DNA from: Tachypleus tridentatus | Taxonomy: Eukaryota; Arthropoda; Merostomata; Xiphosura; Limulidae | Length of the DNA: 64,000 nt | Direction: 5' to 3' | NCBI RefSeq assembly: GCF_004210375.1 | Contig: NC_134835.1 | Coordinates: forward strand, 73,004,447-73,068,446 | Part shown: one piece after another, positions 34,613-47,090 of the stretch | How the letters are laid out: every line of letters starts with the position of its first letter | Position numbering within the stretch: the first letter of the stretch is position 1 | Notes under the pieces: generated by a model | What the model saw: the letters and a program-made list of their open reading frames with translations, nothing else | What the model was told of the DNA's origin: nothing | The model's database searches: none | Program-made: the position numbers and the translations under genes

Positions 34613-34735
34613 CAAGACGGCTGTTATGGGTATTAAAACTTAAATTAAAATAAAGTCAGAACAACGTTTCTACCTTCTTAGGTAATCTACAGGTTAACGA
34701 AGAGTTTTATTACCCATACTAGAATACATGAGAAT
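34610..34735 (-). mobile_element. Penelope-like 3' tail remnant
   Basis: Reversed, this reads AACCTGTAGATTACCTAAGA then AGGTAGAAACGTTGTTCTGA, the same tail pattern as at 23693-23727, near a copy of TATGGGTATTA. There is no coding part. Confidence 0.45.
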
Positions 34736-35039
34736 ACATTTTTACTTCAAGTGAGTTTCTCGTCATCATGAATCTGAGATTATTTTAGTTAAACAATCTA
34801 GAAAACAATATCAAGAAATTTAACGTTAGGAGCCGATAATAGATATCTAATATCAGTTTATCAAGACACACCATATAAAGAAAGTAAATATCATTAGTAT
34901 TATTTAATCACTACGAACTTTACAAACAAATGAAATATTCTAACACTAGTCTATGGAGACCAACTCTACAAGCAATCGGAAATGAACTAAAATTAGTTTA
35001 TTTAGACACTACAAAACAATAGTTTTATTTTTATGCCAA

Positions 35040-35275
35040 AAATTTTCGCGAAAAGCTACGCATAGTCATCTATAATTTTCAAGTAGTAAATTAGAGGAAA
35101 GCAGTTAGTAAATAGCACCCACCATTAGATTTATGACTACTCTCGTCTAATCGAACTATGAAATTTCGCCATCACTTCTATAATGCCTTCACTGCCTTAT
35201 GTGCAGAACATGATTTTGTGTGAATGGGCAGCGTATAATGTACCCTCGAATTCAGAGACCAAGCTTATCGTTAGG
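35040..35275 (-). mobile_element. SINE-A copy, very degenerate
   Basis: Weak but ordered matches: TTTCGCGAAAAGCTACGC, AGCACCCACC, CGCCATCACTTCTATAATGC. Confidence 0.5.
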
Positions 35276-35899
35276 CTTAACAAAAATAGGAAATCTAACA
35301 GTATATTATTGAAACATATTGACAAATAATAAGTACCTGACATAATATCAGTTTGTCTGGTCTAACACGAGAACCTGAAAAGTAGTCTAACAAACAAATT
35401 ATAAAGTAGATTGTTTGGATATACAAATTCTTTCAAAAGAACTCTGAAGAAATATGACAGTCAGAGTACATCTTATATAATACAAGCTGAAAATTAATAC
35501 TGTTTAATCCGTTTTTACAGTGAAATTTGATTTTATCTCTCTCACACTTGAGTTTTAGAATATTGTCCGATATGAAATGCTCAGTAGGAACGTGTTTAGT
35601 TTTAATTATCAAATGAATGACGTAAAGCAGTCATTTAACTTAGAATTAGAGATGTCTTACTCATATGACATGTTTGCGACTTATATTCGTAACACTGAGT
35701 TTTACGTAACTTAGAATTACTATTTATAGCACCTCAATTTATTGTCACATCACTCCACCTTAGTAACAGAAATTTGACTCTTCTTTCTCTCCAGATGATA
35801 ACAGTATTATATATTTTCACACCAAGGTGACATTCATCACAAATTTAACCACCTCACTAAAAATTCAATTCTCAACTACAGATGAAAAAAAAATTCAAA

Positions 35900-37580
35900 A
35901 TTTTATTTCCGAGACTTAAGTAAAAGAGTTTCCAGTTAAGCTCACTGAGAGATTACTTCTCTCGTCGCCTGAGCTATGGAAACTCGACTCCTTGTTTGGA
36001 TGCCAAGCCAGCAAGACGTGCTGAACGTCTTCTGCTATCATGCTATTCAAGATGCCAGCACCATCCACACCAGTAATCCCACCGGTGTCGTCGATAATCA
36101 TCGACGGACTACCGCCGCACCTTACACAATTACAAGTCGCCACTTTCATCGCCCAAGCCAAGCCGGACGCAGCCATCGACCCTTTCAGGACCCGAATCCT
36201 TCACCGGCGCGGAATTCTTATCCAGCCCTCTACACCCGCATACCAATTATATCTAAGCCAACCATGGAACACTGAATTTAACGCTATTTGTTCCTCCACT
36301 AAAAGTCCTGTTAACCTTTTCTCTGTCTTCCTGGGGCGTCGATCTAACGGTCTAACCATTCAACCCGAAGAAATTGAACGAGCCATCGAATGTCAAATCC
36401 AAACCAAGTCACACGCCGTACATCGCATATTCTCCAACACACCAATCTGCCCATTTATTTCATCAAGATAGTGACAACCTCGAAGTATAGTGCTGACTGC
36501 ATTTTACGTAAAGGGTGTTACTATGACATATTTCACTTTAGTGTCGAACGCCACCGTCGTTGTTCCACCAACTCGTGGTCATATAAACCTATCAGACAAC
36601 ATAGACAATCAACTGACGATTTCCAACGGTCAACCATTGAAGTATCACTAAATACAGAACCAGCCAGGAAAAACACGAAGTCAGACTAATACAACTCTAC
36701 ATCGAGCCACCAACTTCCACTGCCAGCAACATCTCAAGACCCACTAATCCAAAGAAGACATGCGATAGCTCCTGCCAGACCTCAATCCTAACTTCACGTA
36801 ATACAACCACCAGCTAGACTCAAAGCATTCAAGTTACGACTACCAAAGCGTTAGTTCAAACAGACAACCAGTACACAAGCACTCAAAAGTCACAAACTAA
36901 AATTGCAAGAAGAAATAAATCACCCCAGACTGCTAAAGAACAAATCATCAAAGAAGAACAGACAGTTAACCCACCTCCACCCTCATGCTTTTCCTCATCA
37001 CCTCTGGGCATCAGATGTGAACGCAAGTTCAACCTGAAGTCCTCCCTGCTTTACAAGACCACAACAAGTAGTTTTCCCAAGTTACCATCCAATTAGCTAC
37101 TACTACATTCTTGCTTTAAGCTCTTTGTGTTCTATTCTAATGTATTAATAACCTTGATTTTCTTTCCAGCTACTTCTAGGCACGGTAGGGGTAGATTATT
37201 CGGCGCCCTGGCCGTGAAAGTGGGTTTTCTCGGGATACTCCTGTTTCCTCCCACACACACCTAAATCTGAGGCATTGAATCTTTAGATCCCTGCCAAGGC
37301 AATATCCTTGTTCGGCCCCGAATTGTGCTGTTTGAGTTGATGTTTTGTCTCGTCTGCTGTTCGGCTTTTTGGACTACGGGCTCCGGCCTAACCTTCTTCC
37401 TTTGTGCCGCCTTGGTCTCACTCAGCATTTTCATGCTGCCCAACCTCACTTCATTGCCTCAAACAAGCCAAATTAAAATACAGAAAAACTCCCCACGTAC
37501 AGATAAATAATCTTCCACGAGCGGGGACGAAGAGGAACTACAACGTTCCTGAACACCCATGTTAGGGACAAAATTCCTCA
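35900..37580 (+). mobile_element. GC-rich retroelement ORF1-like island, broken
   Basis: A GC-rich block in AT-rich surroundings. An open stretch at 36040-36471 (PPHLTQLQVATFIAQAKPDA; later IQPEEIERAIECQI, HAVHRIF) continues in another frame with KIVTTSKYSADCILRKGCYY. This layout resembles ORF1/gag-like proteins of retroelements, most likely a LINE. A Ser/Thr/Pro-rich decayed part follows. At 37200-37260 there is TTCGGCGCCCTGGCCGTGAA and a CTGTTTCCTCCCACAC motif. No reverse transcriptase is visible. Family assignment is uncertain. Confidence 0.4.
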
Positions 37581-37830
37581 GACTTCTCTCTCTCTAAACT
37601 AAACCCTGCCAAGATTTCGTTCGCTTTTTTGTTAAAGGTATCTATTTAGGTCATTTTTATACAAATAATATTATCCATAATTCAAAGATTCCAAAAGAAA
37701 CGTGTACACAATATAGAACATTTACTTAAAAGTGCTTGTAATACATATTTATATTACTAAGTGAAAAGAAGTAATTTAACGTAAAATCAGAAAGATATCG
37801 CAATTTGAAGACAGAGGATGGAGTGAGCTC

Positions 37831-38106
37831 TGTTTGTTTCTTTTGAATTTCGCGCAAAACTACTCGAGGGCTATCTGCGCTAGCCGTCCCTAATTTAGCA
37901 GGGTAAGACTAGAGGGAAGGCAGCTAGTCATTACCACCCACCGCTAACTCTTGGGCTACTCTTTTACAAATGAATAGTGGGATTGACCGTCACATTATAA
38001 CGCCCCCATGGCTGAAAGGGCGAGCATGTTTGTTGCTACGGGGATTCGAACCCGCGACCCTCGGATTACGAGTCGAACGCCTTAACACGCTTGGCCATGC
38101 CGGGCC
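37831..38106 (-). mobile_element. SINE-A copy, full length, young-looking
   Basis: Almost consensus sequence from TGTTTGTTTCTTTTGAATTT to TTGGCCATGCCGGGCC. Confidence 0.93.
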
Positions 38107-40732
38107 GGGTGAGTGCTGGTGAGAAAATATTGGTTTCAGGTTAGCAGACACGTCTCTCTCGGATCAATAAGCTACGTATGTGTTATTTTATGCCATAGCG
38201 GAGAACGTTGTAGTGGTAGATCGCATGGGCTTATTCAAGGAAAGAGAAAATTCAACTTGTATATAACAAATGAACTCTATATTATCACTCCTAACTAATT
38301 TCATCAATCCATAAACTGTTTTTGAAATAACTATAATCTGTAACTTAATATATTATCTGACTACTAACAGGGAACATTGTCATCTGTGAAGTGACTAAAG
38401 TAATTTCATTTGGGAAAACAAATTGCAAAATTTGAGGGGTGAATGGTTGTTTAAACATGTGCTATTTTTGTCCATAAAGTTAACTAGTTTGAAATAAACT
38501 GTGATATTAACGCAGTGTTATGTTAACAAGAATGAGTTTTTTAAGGTGACTATAAAACCCTTGATCAATGGAACTTTATGGAACTTTATGAAATAATTAA
38601 GTCGTAGCAGATGAAATTAAGATACAATAGTGATATTATCCACGTGACAACGAGTGTTTTGCTGACAAGATGAGATAACAGCATATATTTAGGAAATTGT
38701 TTTGGTTGTACCGTTTACAACATCTGAGAATTATTATTGGAAGTTTGTACACAAATTTACAATTATTTTATAGCAATAACAAAACTCCTCTCAGTAGATA
38801 TATGCTTGGAAAATCAACTTCACACACAAAAAAATCTCACTTGGTCATCCTGAGAATTATAAGCCAAGAAACATAAATGTTATCAACATTTCTCACCAAA
38901 TTAACTTTGCCCATCTAAAATTATTTTAGACAGAATTATAATAGACTAATCTATGAAACGTTCGTTTACTATTTGTTAGTTATATTTTTATGTGCCATCA
39001 GAGCTTTTCCTAAGGATTTTTTCAACTGCCCAATTATATTTTAACGTCATTATTTTTATCAAATGACGTCTTATTGTACCTCATGTATAGAGGTATAGTA
39101 ACAAATGGTCCACAAAATGAAGGATATTATAGTACCTAAGTTTGTTTATCAACTCAGGAATGAAATGATCTTAAATATCTTTTAATACTTATTAACTTGA
39201 ACTTATATAGGTGAATTTCAAACTACAAACATTTTTTAATAAATGCAAAATTTGTAACCAACTGCACACTAGTAAAACCCTTGTGCGTGAGCTATACCAA
39301 GCATGGGACGCTTGTATTCCATATTTGATTTTATCACTTGTCAGGACCTTTTTCAACGTACCCTCAAATTGAAATTCTTTCAGGCAAGACTAGAGTAACT
39401 TCATCTATAAGACATTGAGCGTGATGAATTACATCAATCAAAACTGAGTCTAAAACTGTAATTAGATCTTAAATCGGCCAACAAATAATTGGGATGTGAG
39501 ATAAACGTTTGGGTTTGAAAAATAAAATATCAAGTCATTCAACGAGCGCTGATGCAGCGGTTTACAACATTTGGACGATAATATAACAAAGCTAGTACTT
39601 CAAAATGTTAAACTTTTCCTTGTTTTTTAACATTTGATTCCTAAGATACTGCTAAACTATAACACCTTGCGGGAAGACTATAATCTGCTCAAACGCGGTC
39701 TTTGAAGCTGATATCTACTAGATGTGAAATCTAACGCTGATCTCATCATCTATTGTAAAATCTTGGGCTATAGTGTTCGATAATGACTATCATGCTGAAC
39801 AATTAACAATGGAGAATGCAATTCTTAGTTCAACACTAGCTCTGAATCGCCTACTTAAGTGAATAAGTAACCTCAGTGCTGGTGGAATATATGCTCCAAG
39901 CAAGGTTTTGTATCTAATTAGTTCATAATTGTTCAATCTTTAATCCATTTATTCTGTTAAAGCAGTAGTTCTAAAGTACCTTTTTAAAACTCTCTTCTGA
40001 AATACCTTTGTATCAACTGTATTGAATTATGAAATCCATTAGTCAGAATAATAGTTACCAAATCACAAAAGGACATATTCAAGTTGAAGAAAAATAAAAT
40101 AATATTAGCAGGTCTAAAGCTTTATATCTGAGCTCTGAATTTACTGATCGCAGTTTTGGACATTTCCTCTGTGTAATATTCGTTCTTAACCATACAAATT
40201 TCAGTAGTGAAAAAACCGAAGTAAGCTGTTTCTCTAAAATTTTTTAAAGATTGAAAATTTTCATAAAACCCAGGTAGTTAAAAGTGAAAACAAACAAATA
40301 AAAAACATTAGCTATTTTTTATAAAACTCAAGTAGTTAAAAGTGAAACGAACAAAAGCATTCCTTTTCCTCAAAATTAGTCAGCATAGTTAACAGAGATT
40401 ATCAAATAAGTATTTTGTGTTAATTCATTACAACACATAAATATAGTTTAATCATCTAGAAGTCTCACTGTTTTCATATTAAGGAACAACTTCTTCCATC
40501 AATTAAATTGATATTAGCACTGTTGAAGCATATCCTCATCTACTATAAAACAAACAAATATTAAAGTACAGCTACAAAAAAGTGTGCGTGAAATAGAAAC
40601 AAATATTTCAGTAATCTATAAGCAACGTCACAAATAAAATGTTTTACATTTCTGACTTTAACTGAGAAAAATCAAACTATTTTGTTTTGATATTAAAACA
40701 ATTAACAGATTAACGTCTCTTGGAACATTTGT
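38107..40732. other. First lectin intron, 5' part, nothing recognised
   Basis: AT-rich, no repeats of known type and no coding signature on either strand by eye. Confidence 0.55.
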
Positions 40733-40851
40733 TATTAAGGACAAAGCTACATAATGGGTTATCTGTGCTGTGCCTATTATGGCTATTCAAACCCAATTTT
40801 TAGTTTTGAAGCCTTCAGACTCACCACTGAGTCACTGGAAACGATCTATTG
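40733..40851 (-). mobile_element. SINE-B copy, just inside the first lectin intron
   Basis: GGACAAAGCTACATAATGGG to CACTGAGTCACTGG; diverged. Its head end lies about 38 bases past the signal exon's donor. Confidence 0.82.
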
Positions 40852-40888
40852 AAGTACAAAAAGCATGAAACTAAAGAATTGCTCTTAC

Positions 40889-40970
40889 CAGTTGTCTGAG
40901 CTCTCAGTCCACATAATACAGACAGCAGGAATAGATGATAGAAAATCAGCTTCTTTGGCATGACAAACAT
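40889..40970 (-). CDS. First coding exon: signal peptide of the multi-CTLD lectin
   Basis: Encodes MFVMPKK followed by a hydrophobic core (LIFYHLFLLSVLCGL) and a polar end (RAQTT), a typical cleavable secretion signal, with cleavage likely near RA/QTTG. The exon ends in phase 1 at a consensus GTAAGAG donor, matching the phase-1 acceptors of the CTLD exons. Two Met codons (first base 40970 and 40961) could start; both leave the signal intact. The frame stays open upstream, but that part is not signal-like. A TATA-like CATATAAG lies about 45-50 bases upstream of the first Met, and a CAG just before the ATG could instead be an acceptor of a 5' UTR exon. Joining this exon to A1 across 11.4 kb is inference from phase and strand. 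Confidence 0.65.
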
Positions 40971-41778
40971 TCTGTTGTCACAATGTAAAGTTTCATTACT
41001 TTTAACAACCTTTCTTATATGCATGATAACATTTGTTGATGTAAATGTTACTAGGATACAAGTCGAAATCAAACCAGTATTAATTCAAGTATTCCTTCAT
41101 CATTTATTCATTCTATAATGAACCTAGTTTAAAAACAGGTGACGCTTCATCTATTTTCTCCCATTATTATCCTCAATATTAATATTCTAACTGATAAACT
41201 TGGGTGTTTTTGTTGGGTTATTTTTTACGCTAGAAGTTGGCTATATCCTATGGCCAATAGATATATGTGTTTGATTTAACTGTTATAATGTTATTTTTGT
41301 TAGAATATTTAATAATCAGTAATATGTCTTTCAGCGAGTACTGCAATTTTGTGTAATAGTGATAACTTCAATAGAGCACTTAGTCTAGATTTTAAAATAT
41401 AAACAACTAATTAGTATTTGGAAATAAATACAGAGTAGCATTTTCAAGAAAAATAAAAGTTTGAATTCATTCTTAATGAGGTTGATAGACGATGCTCAAT
41501 TTTAAAAACCCTAATGGCTCAGCACTAAGCTTTAGGTCTGTTACGATATAAATAAAAATTCTTGGCTGTGTGCACTGTGCTTATCGTGAGAATGAAACCC
41601 CGAATTTTAACAATATAAGTTGATAGTAAATTTTTATTGTAAGTTTGAAGAAAATTGTTCTTAAGTACGGGTCCGGACATTTGTTTGTTCTGTTTAATTA
41701 AACCTGTGCTAATCTTGATAGGTATAGATTTCAAAGAGAAAGGATTATTTTTGTTAAATTAATTGCTACTTTACGACA

Positions 41779-41908
41779 ACCCCCACTCCCTGCAGTGACA
41801 CAGCGACATGTCTGCAAACTTACTATGCTAGAAACTGGGTTTCGATATTCATTTTGGGCAGAGCACAGGTAACCCATTGTGTAGCTTTGTGCTTAACTTA
41901 AAAAAAAT
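41779..41908 (+). mobile_element. SINE-B copy
   Basis: CCCCCACTCCCTGCAGTGAC head, GGGTTTCGATATTCA, end TAGCTTTGTGCTTAAC. Confidence 0.85.
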
Positions 41909-41971
41909 TATGAGAAAATAGCTTGCACCATCAGATATATTTTAGACAATAAAAATAAATATTTCGTAATA

Positions 41972-42232
41972 GACCCAGTATGGCCAGGTGGTTAAGGCGC
42001 TCAACTCGTAAGCTGAGGGTTGCTAGTTCGAATCCCCGTCACACCAAACATGCTCGCCCTTTTAGCTGTGGGGGTGTTAAAATTGTCGGTCAATCCCACT
42101 ATTCGTTGGTAAAAGAGTAGCGCAAGAGTAGGCGTGATGACTAGCTCCCTTTCTTTCAGTCTTACACTGCTAAATTAGGGACGGCTAGGGCAAATAGCCT
42201 TAGTGTAGCTTTGGGCGAAATTCAAAACAAAC
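41972..42232 (+). mobile_element. SINE-A copy, near full length
   Basis: Head CCAGTATGGCCAGGTGGTTA, B box AGTTCGAATCCCC, tail TTCAAAACAAAC. Confidence 0.9.
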
Positions 42233-42804
42233 AATATATCATAATATTTAACTGTTTCTATTTCATACAGAAATAATTGTTTTCAGAGTCGTGGTCATTC
42301 AGACAGTATTAAATAACTTGCCAGGTATACCATTATAATACAAATGGTTTAGTGGTAGAAACAGAAGAGTAGTTGCTATAGTAATTAACAAACAAAACAT
42401 TTCTGCATATGTTATGGACATTGTGTGATTAAAGTTCTTGACAATGTGCACGCTTTCCATGTACCTAGTTAATATACAATATTTTATATATGTCATCAAT
42501 ATTGTTAACGTTTGGTGTCATATAGTTAAATTAATCCACGAGAGAAATTCGACTTATTATCTGCGATAGTTCTGTTCGTTCACAGATACTGGCATGCGAT
42601 TACATGATACAAGAGTAATGTGAAATGTTCTAGAACTATACTTACAAAACACACTGAATTCTAAATTATAAATGAATTCATGAACATCTTAAAGGTATTA
42701 ACAAGAAGCAATAAAAATAAGTTACTTTGTTTTTCAGAATTTCGTTTCTTAATAACCTACTCATAAAATTTTGAAATCATTTTAAATAAAATGTAATGAT
42801 AAAC

Positions 42805-43073
42805 GTTTGTTGGTTTGTTTTGAATTTCGCGCAAAGCTACTCGAGGGCTATCTGCGCTAGCCGTCCCTAATTTAGCAGTCTAAGACTAGAGGGAAGGCAG
42901 CTAGTCATCACCACCCACCGCCAATTCTTGGGCTACTCTTGTACCAACCAATAGTGGGATTGATCGTCACATTATAACGCCCCCACGGCTGAAAGGGCGA
43001 GCATGTTTGGCGCGAAGGGGATTCGAACCCGCGACCCTCGAATTACGAGTCGAGTGCCTTAACCACCTGGCCA
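42805..43073 (-). mobile_element. SINE-A copy, near full length
   Basis: Tail GTTTGTTGGTTTGTTTTG to head CCTTAACCACCTGGCC; little diverged. Confidence 0.92.
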
Positions 43074-43468
43074 TTTCTTAAAATAATTTTTAATATTTCA
43101 GCAGTGAAGTTGAACAAATAGAAAGCGAATTTTTCGTCGTTCTATCTACAATTATTTTAAAAATGTAACAGCGTTTTGACTCCATATCATTACATAAATA
43201 TACAACAAACTTTCATTCATTGTTTGATCGACATGACAAAGCCAAAGTATCTATAAATTTATATAAAAAATTAGAAGAAAGATATTAAACGATTCTGTCC
43301 AAATGCTATTAGAAATAAGAGTTAAATATTTGTTAAAGCTTATAATAATTTATTCGGTAATAGTATTTTCTTCAGTAAATAATATTTTGATCTTCACGCA
43401 GTATTTATGGGAAAATAGTTTCATCTTTTTTCGGAATATGTCCAAAAATAAACTTGCAAATAATATTT

Positions 43469-43593
43469 GCCCCCCAGTGGCTCAGCGGTATGACTGTGGA
43501 CTTACAACGCCAAAAACCGAGTTTCGATACCCGTGGTGGGCAGAGCACAGATATCCTATTGTGTAGCGTTGTGCTTAATTCAAAACAATAACA
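43469..43593 (+). mobile_element. SINE-B copy with exact 13-bp target duplication
   Basis: Flanked by GCAAATAATATTT at 43456-43468 and 43594-43606. The body is near consensus, so this is probably a young insertion. Confidence 0.93.
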
Positions 43594-44017
43594 GCAAATA
43601 ATATTTAGTGGGTTGTAAGATAGTATTTTGATTTAATTTGCTTTGGAATTGTAATTCTTTGTCTATATCTTAGCCAACTTTTTAGTTTTGTTTTCATCGT
43701 ATTCTAAAATAACCTTATGTTAATAGGTATTTAGACAAAATTTAAAGGACTCGACCTCTCTGACGTTTTATCATATTTTATATTTCTAATATTTAGTATA
43801 TTTCATTATCAAATATTTCTACTTCTCAACTGCGTAGATTCTATGTTTGTAACACAAGGATTTAAACTATAACTTTTAACACTGATTTAAATCATTACCT
43901 CACAACACATTTTTTAATTTTTTTCCTTTTCGTCTGTTATAATTTTTAAAGTGTAGTTCTTTCTTTGAAAGTAGTCTTACTTGCAATGGTTACTCACACA
44001 AATTGAGTAAATCTCTT

Positions 44018-44118
44018 TTTGAGTATCTTGGTTGGATTTAAGATGCTAAATTCCTGAGTTCGATTCTCGTCGGTGAACATCGCATGAAACCTAATGTGGC
44101 TTTACTCTAAAACAATGA
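44018..44118 (+). mobile_element. SINE-C copy, degenerate
   Basis: AAGATGCTAAATTCCTGAGT, TCGATTCTCGTCGGTGAACA, CTAATGTGGCTTTACTCTAA. Confidence 0.75.
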
Positions 44119-45412
44119 AACTCTTTTTTGGTTTTCACATTAACTCATTAGACTTTTCTTCATTGCCTATTTGATGCTGGAAACCTTGTCATTGATCTTC
44201 TGAGTTAGCGAAAAACTAATAATACTACTAGCACTACTGTCAGCCACAGCATCTTTTGGTGGACTTAGATAGATTGATCTCAAATGTGGATGACAAAAAT
44301 ACTGTGGTGATCTCATCCACGGTAGTTGCACAAGTTGAAAGTCTAAAAGCTCGGAACCCGGCATTTGCAGGTAACTAAGGGAATAATGGTGATTGGTGAT
44401 AATATACCGAAGAGTTGTAAGATTCCACTTACGATCAGCATGGCTTGGAGTTGTCTGATAAAGGCTCCGGTCCTAAGAAAGAAGATGCAAAGTGGGCGAT
44501 GAAGAATAAGGCTCACATAGTGGATTCGTCAGTTACACAAAAACAAAAGCTACCAGTGACTATGGGCTTCTAATGAAGATTAGCCATTTATAACTCTGTT
44601 AAGTTCTCTCTAACTTAGAAACTGTAAAGTGTAATCGTCACGTCTTATCGTATGTTACATCCTATACAAGTTTTCCCAAAATCGAATAAACTCTGGAATG
44701 TTTTATATTCGACATCTACCACCGAGACACCTCTAGTTGAGAAAAAAATTCAGTGTCAGATTTTCAGTTTGAGCTCAAACAAACTCCACATCTTAATATA
44801 CCGATTCTGTTATATGTAGTTTTTTAACACAAACTTCAAACATAGCTATTCTTAATCGATAAATGCTAGCCAGTGAGGGATAGAAATAACAACCACTTAT
44901 CAGCACCTGCCGCCTGCACATTCACTCATAACCGAGTAACCGGACAGACTGATTACCATATTGTAATTCTCTCAGCTGAAAATTCGGAGAGACACATCGC
45001 AGATCGAACACTTTATCTTGTAATTTATATCAAGTGTTTGTTTTAACTTATCAAGAACGTTATAGTGACTCATTTCTGCCAAAATCATTCTATCTTTTGA
45101 TGACAAAAAAGTTTCAGGTATTTCTTAGTCCAAAGATTTTGTTTGTCTGGATGGTAATCATGAAGCTAGATAGATAAACCTCTTGAGGTACCTGTGTCAC
45201 AGATCAGAGGAATGGGCTTCTTGGGGTATGTGCTATGGAGACAGAGTGATTGACTTTTTGAAGTATAAGAACCAGGCGAGGTTTAATGATTAGCATGAGG
45301 GACTGTAAATATGAGAATCCATTGTTCATATCCAGTTGTTGTTAATTTCTGATCGCACTTTAGGGTCGTAGGTGCGTTTTAAGAGTAAAAATCAAATTCC
45401 ATTATTCGATTC

Positions 45413-45720
45413 GAGTGGCTCAACAGTAGGGAATGAATGCTGTTGAATAGCCACCTCTTTCTGCATTGTATTGAAAGAATTAAGAGCTCTGCCCTTTGTA
45501 TTAGCTTCTGCCATATATGCCTTCTGCAGATTAGTCAGAACTTGCTCTTGTCACCTTCATGCTTTGGATCTGTGCACTTACTATGACATGAACGACTGGC
45601 TACTAATGGCACCATATCATCAGTTGGCAGACTTACATACCCAAACCCAAATTCTCTTTTCAGAGTGGCTCAATAGTTGAGAATGAGTGCTGTTGAGCAG
45701 CCACCCCTTTCTGCACTGTA
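45413..45720. repeat. 58-bp direct repeats flanking the DIRS-like fragment
   Basis: Copies at 45413-45470 and 45663-45720 (GAGTGGCTCAACAGTAGGGA and following) are about 85 percent alike and 250 bases apart. The repeat itself resembles the middle part of SINE-A (a form of AAGAGTAGCCCAAGAGTTGG), and the SINE tail seems to continue at 45721-45800. Confidence 0.75.
45471..45662 (+). mobile_element. Retroelement fossil, DIRS-like reverse transcriptase fragment
   Basis: A short open stretch (KELRALPFVLASAIYAFCRL at the start) ending in a DWLLMAPYHQLADLHTQ block resembles the reverse transcriptase of DIRS-type elements. Only a fragment remains and it is broken. It is flanked by 58-bp direct repeats. 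Confidence 0.45.
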
Positions 45721-46459
45721 CGTTTAAACTTAGGGACAGCTAAAGCGGGTATACACTGAGTAGGTTGCATGAAACTCAGAAACAAAGTGAAACTACGTGT
45801 ATCTGAATAGATATGTTAGTGTATTCAACTTATATATATAAATTAAGCCAAACACATACGAAGAGCTAAAATCGTAGACAAAAATATCTCAATATTAGGC
45901 ATTGTTTCTTTGTTCACAACGTATTGCCTACTCTACTATAGCACCTTTAAAAATTCTTAACTTTATTGTTTGATAAAGTCAAGTAAACAAAATTACAAGG
46001 AAGGACTGCGTTAAAAATAGCAAATTCAAACCTCTGACTAATTATATTAGTTTATTATAACTTAACAAAACAAGTCGAAAGAAAGATAAATTAAACAAAA
46101 AATACTGCACTAATTGAAAATATCTCACAGTATAAACTATATTGTGGGATTATAAAATGTACCCTTGGTTTTGAAGGTGACTGAAGAAGTAGGACCCACA
46201 TTGCGGCGGGAACACACCGTCTATCAGTCTTAATCTCCATTCCATACTAAACATAATAGTAGAGCTTCCAATCACCACCTATTTATATGCGGCAAGGTGT
46301 ACGTCTGCATAAAATAATGCCAAGTTGTTAAATTACCTTATTCATAACTAAAAATAGTTATTAGTAAGTTTAAGTAAAATTTTTCTAATTTTTATTTCTT
46401 TATATGTATTTAATACATTCTAAAATTTGTGACAGAATAGTTTAATAATTTTATTTAAA

Positions 46460-47090
46460 ATTTCTTCATTAACTATTCATTTTTGTATCAGTATTTCAAC
46501 ATTACTGATAAATATCGTAATTTGTTATAAATTTTACAATATCTCAATAATTGCGAAGTTATAATGCTTATAACAGAAGGGTATGGTTCAATACTATTAC
46601 ATGAGAATAAACCATACACTGGAAAAACAATATATTTTCTTTTATCAAAAACATTTACATTGATATCCTTATCACTTACTTTAACTTCTAAATCTAAATA
46701 TGAACTTCTGTATTATATATTGAAGTATTTTAAATTTCTAATTCTGTTGGATAAATAGTGTTAATAACATTATTTATTTCAGAATTATTTATACTAATTA
46801 AATCACCTATATATATCTGTAAGTTTAACTAAAAACATCTGGTTTTGCGTAGTTTTCAATAAATATATTCTCGTAATGTAAAGATATAAATTTGCTATAC
46901 AAGTAGAGTTGTTAACTCCCATTGGAATTCCTATTAATTGTTTATGACCATCAAAAGAAGAAAACGATGGCTCTGAGTAGATTTTAGAAATGTCAAAGCA
47001 TTTCAACCCCTTTTCACATCTGGAGGTTTTAAAGAGTACCAACCGGCTTAGCATTTTAGACTTCTGTTTACTAGTAGATTGAACTTAGTG
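46460..47090 (-). mobile_element. Retroelement reverse transcriptase fossil (GIPMG type)
   Basis: The minus strand shows QLIGIPMGVNNSTCIANLYL at about 46870-46930, then VYLDLEV/YDKR-like and SQLLRY blocks further down (about 46500-46720). This order is known in a family of animal reverse transcriptases whose class I cannot fix here. It is broken and only a fragment remains. Confidence 0.5.

Larger units (their letters stand above)
14692..40970 (-). other. Multi-CTLD lectin gene, overall model (3' end open)
   Basis: Eight exons on the minus strand: a signal peptide exon, then CTLDs in the order A1, B1, C1, B2, A2, C2, B3. Every internal exon begins after AG and ends before GT in phase 1, and the split codons join cleanly at each junction (Asp, Glu, Ala, Gly, Glu, Thr, Gly as first residues). 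The seven CTLDs total 963 residues, about 990 with the signal exon. Introns are roughly 11.4, 2.3, 0.8, 6.3, 0.9, 1.4 and 0.3 kb. Tandem CTLDs without other visible modules recall mannose-receptor-type lectins; no cysteine-rich, fibronectin II, transmembrane or tail exon is seen, and the phase-1 donor after B3 implies further exons. The large C1-B2 intron leaves open that two tandem genes are present and that the second one's first exon was missed. Likely role is extracellular glycan or pathogen recognition, by family inference. Confidence 0.8.

Noticed and set aside
35976-36275. 99-codon frame overlapping the ORF1-like stretch
   Set aside because: It is an out-of-frame reading of the GC-rich island; the frame starting at 36040 has the better family resemblance.
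44167-44364. 65-codon minus-strand frame with Pro/Ser-rich composition
   Set aside because: No recognisable family and no supporting signals; probably part of an unclassified repeat, not listed as a gene.
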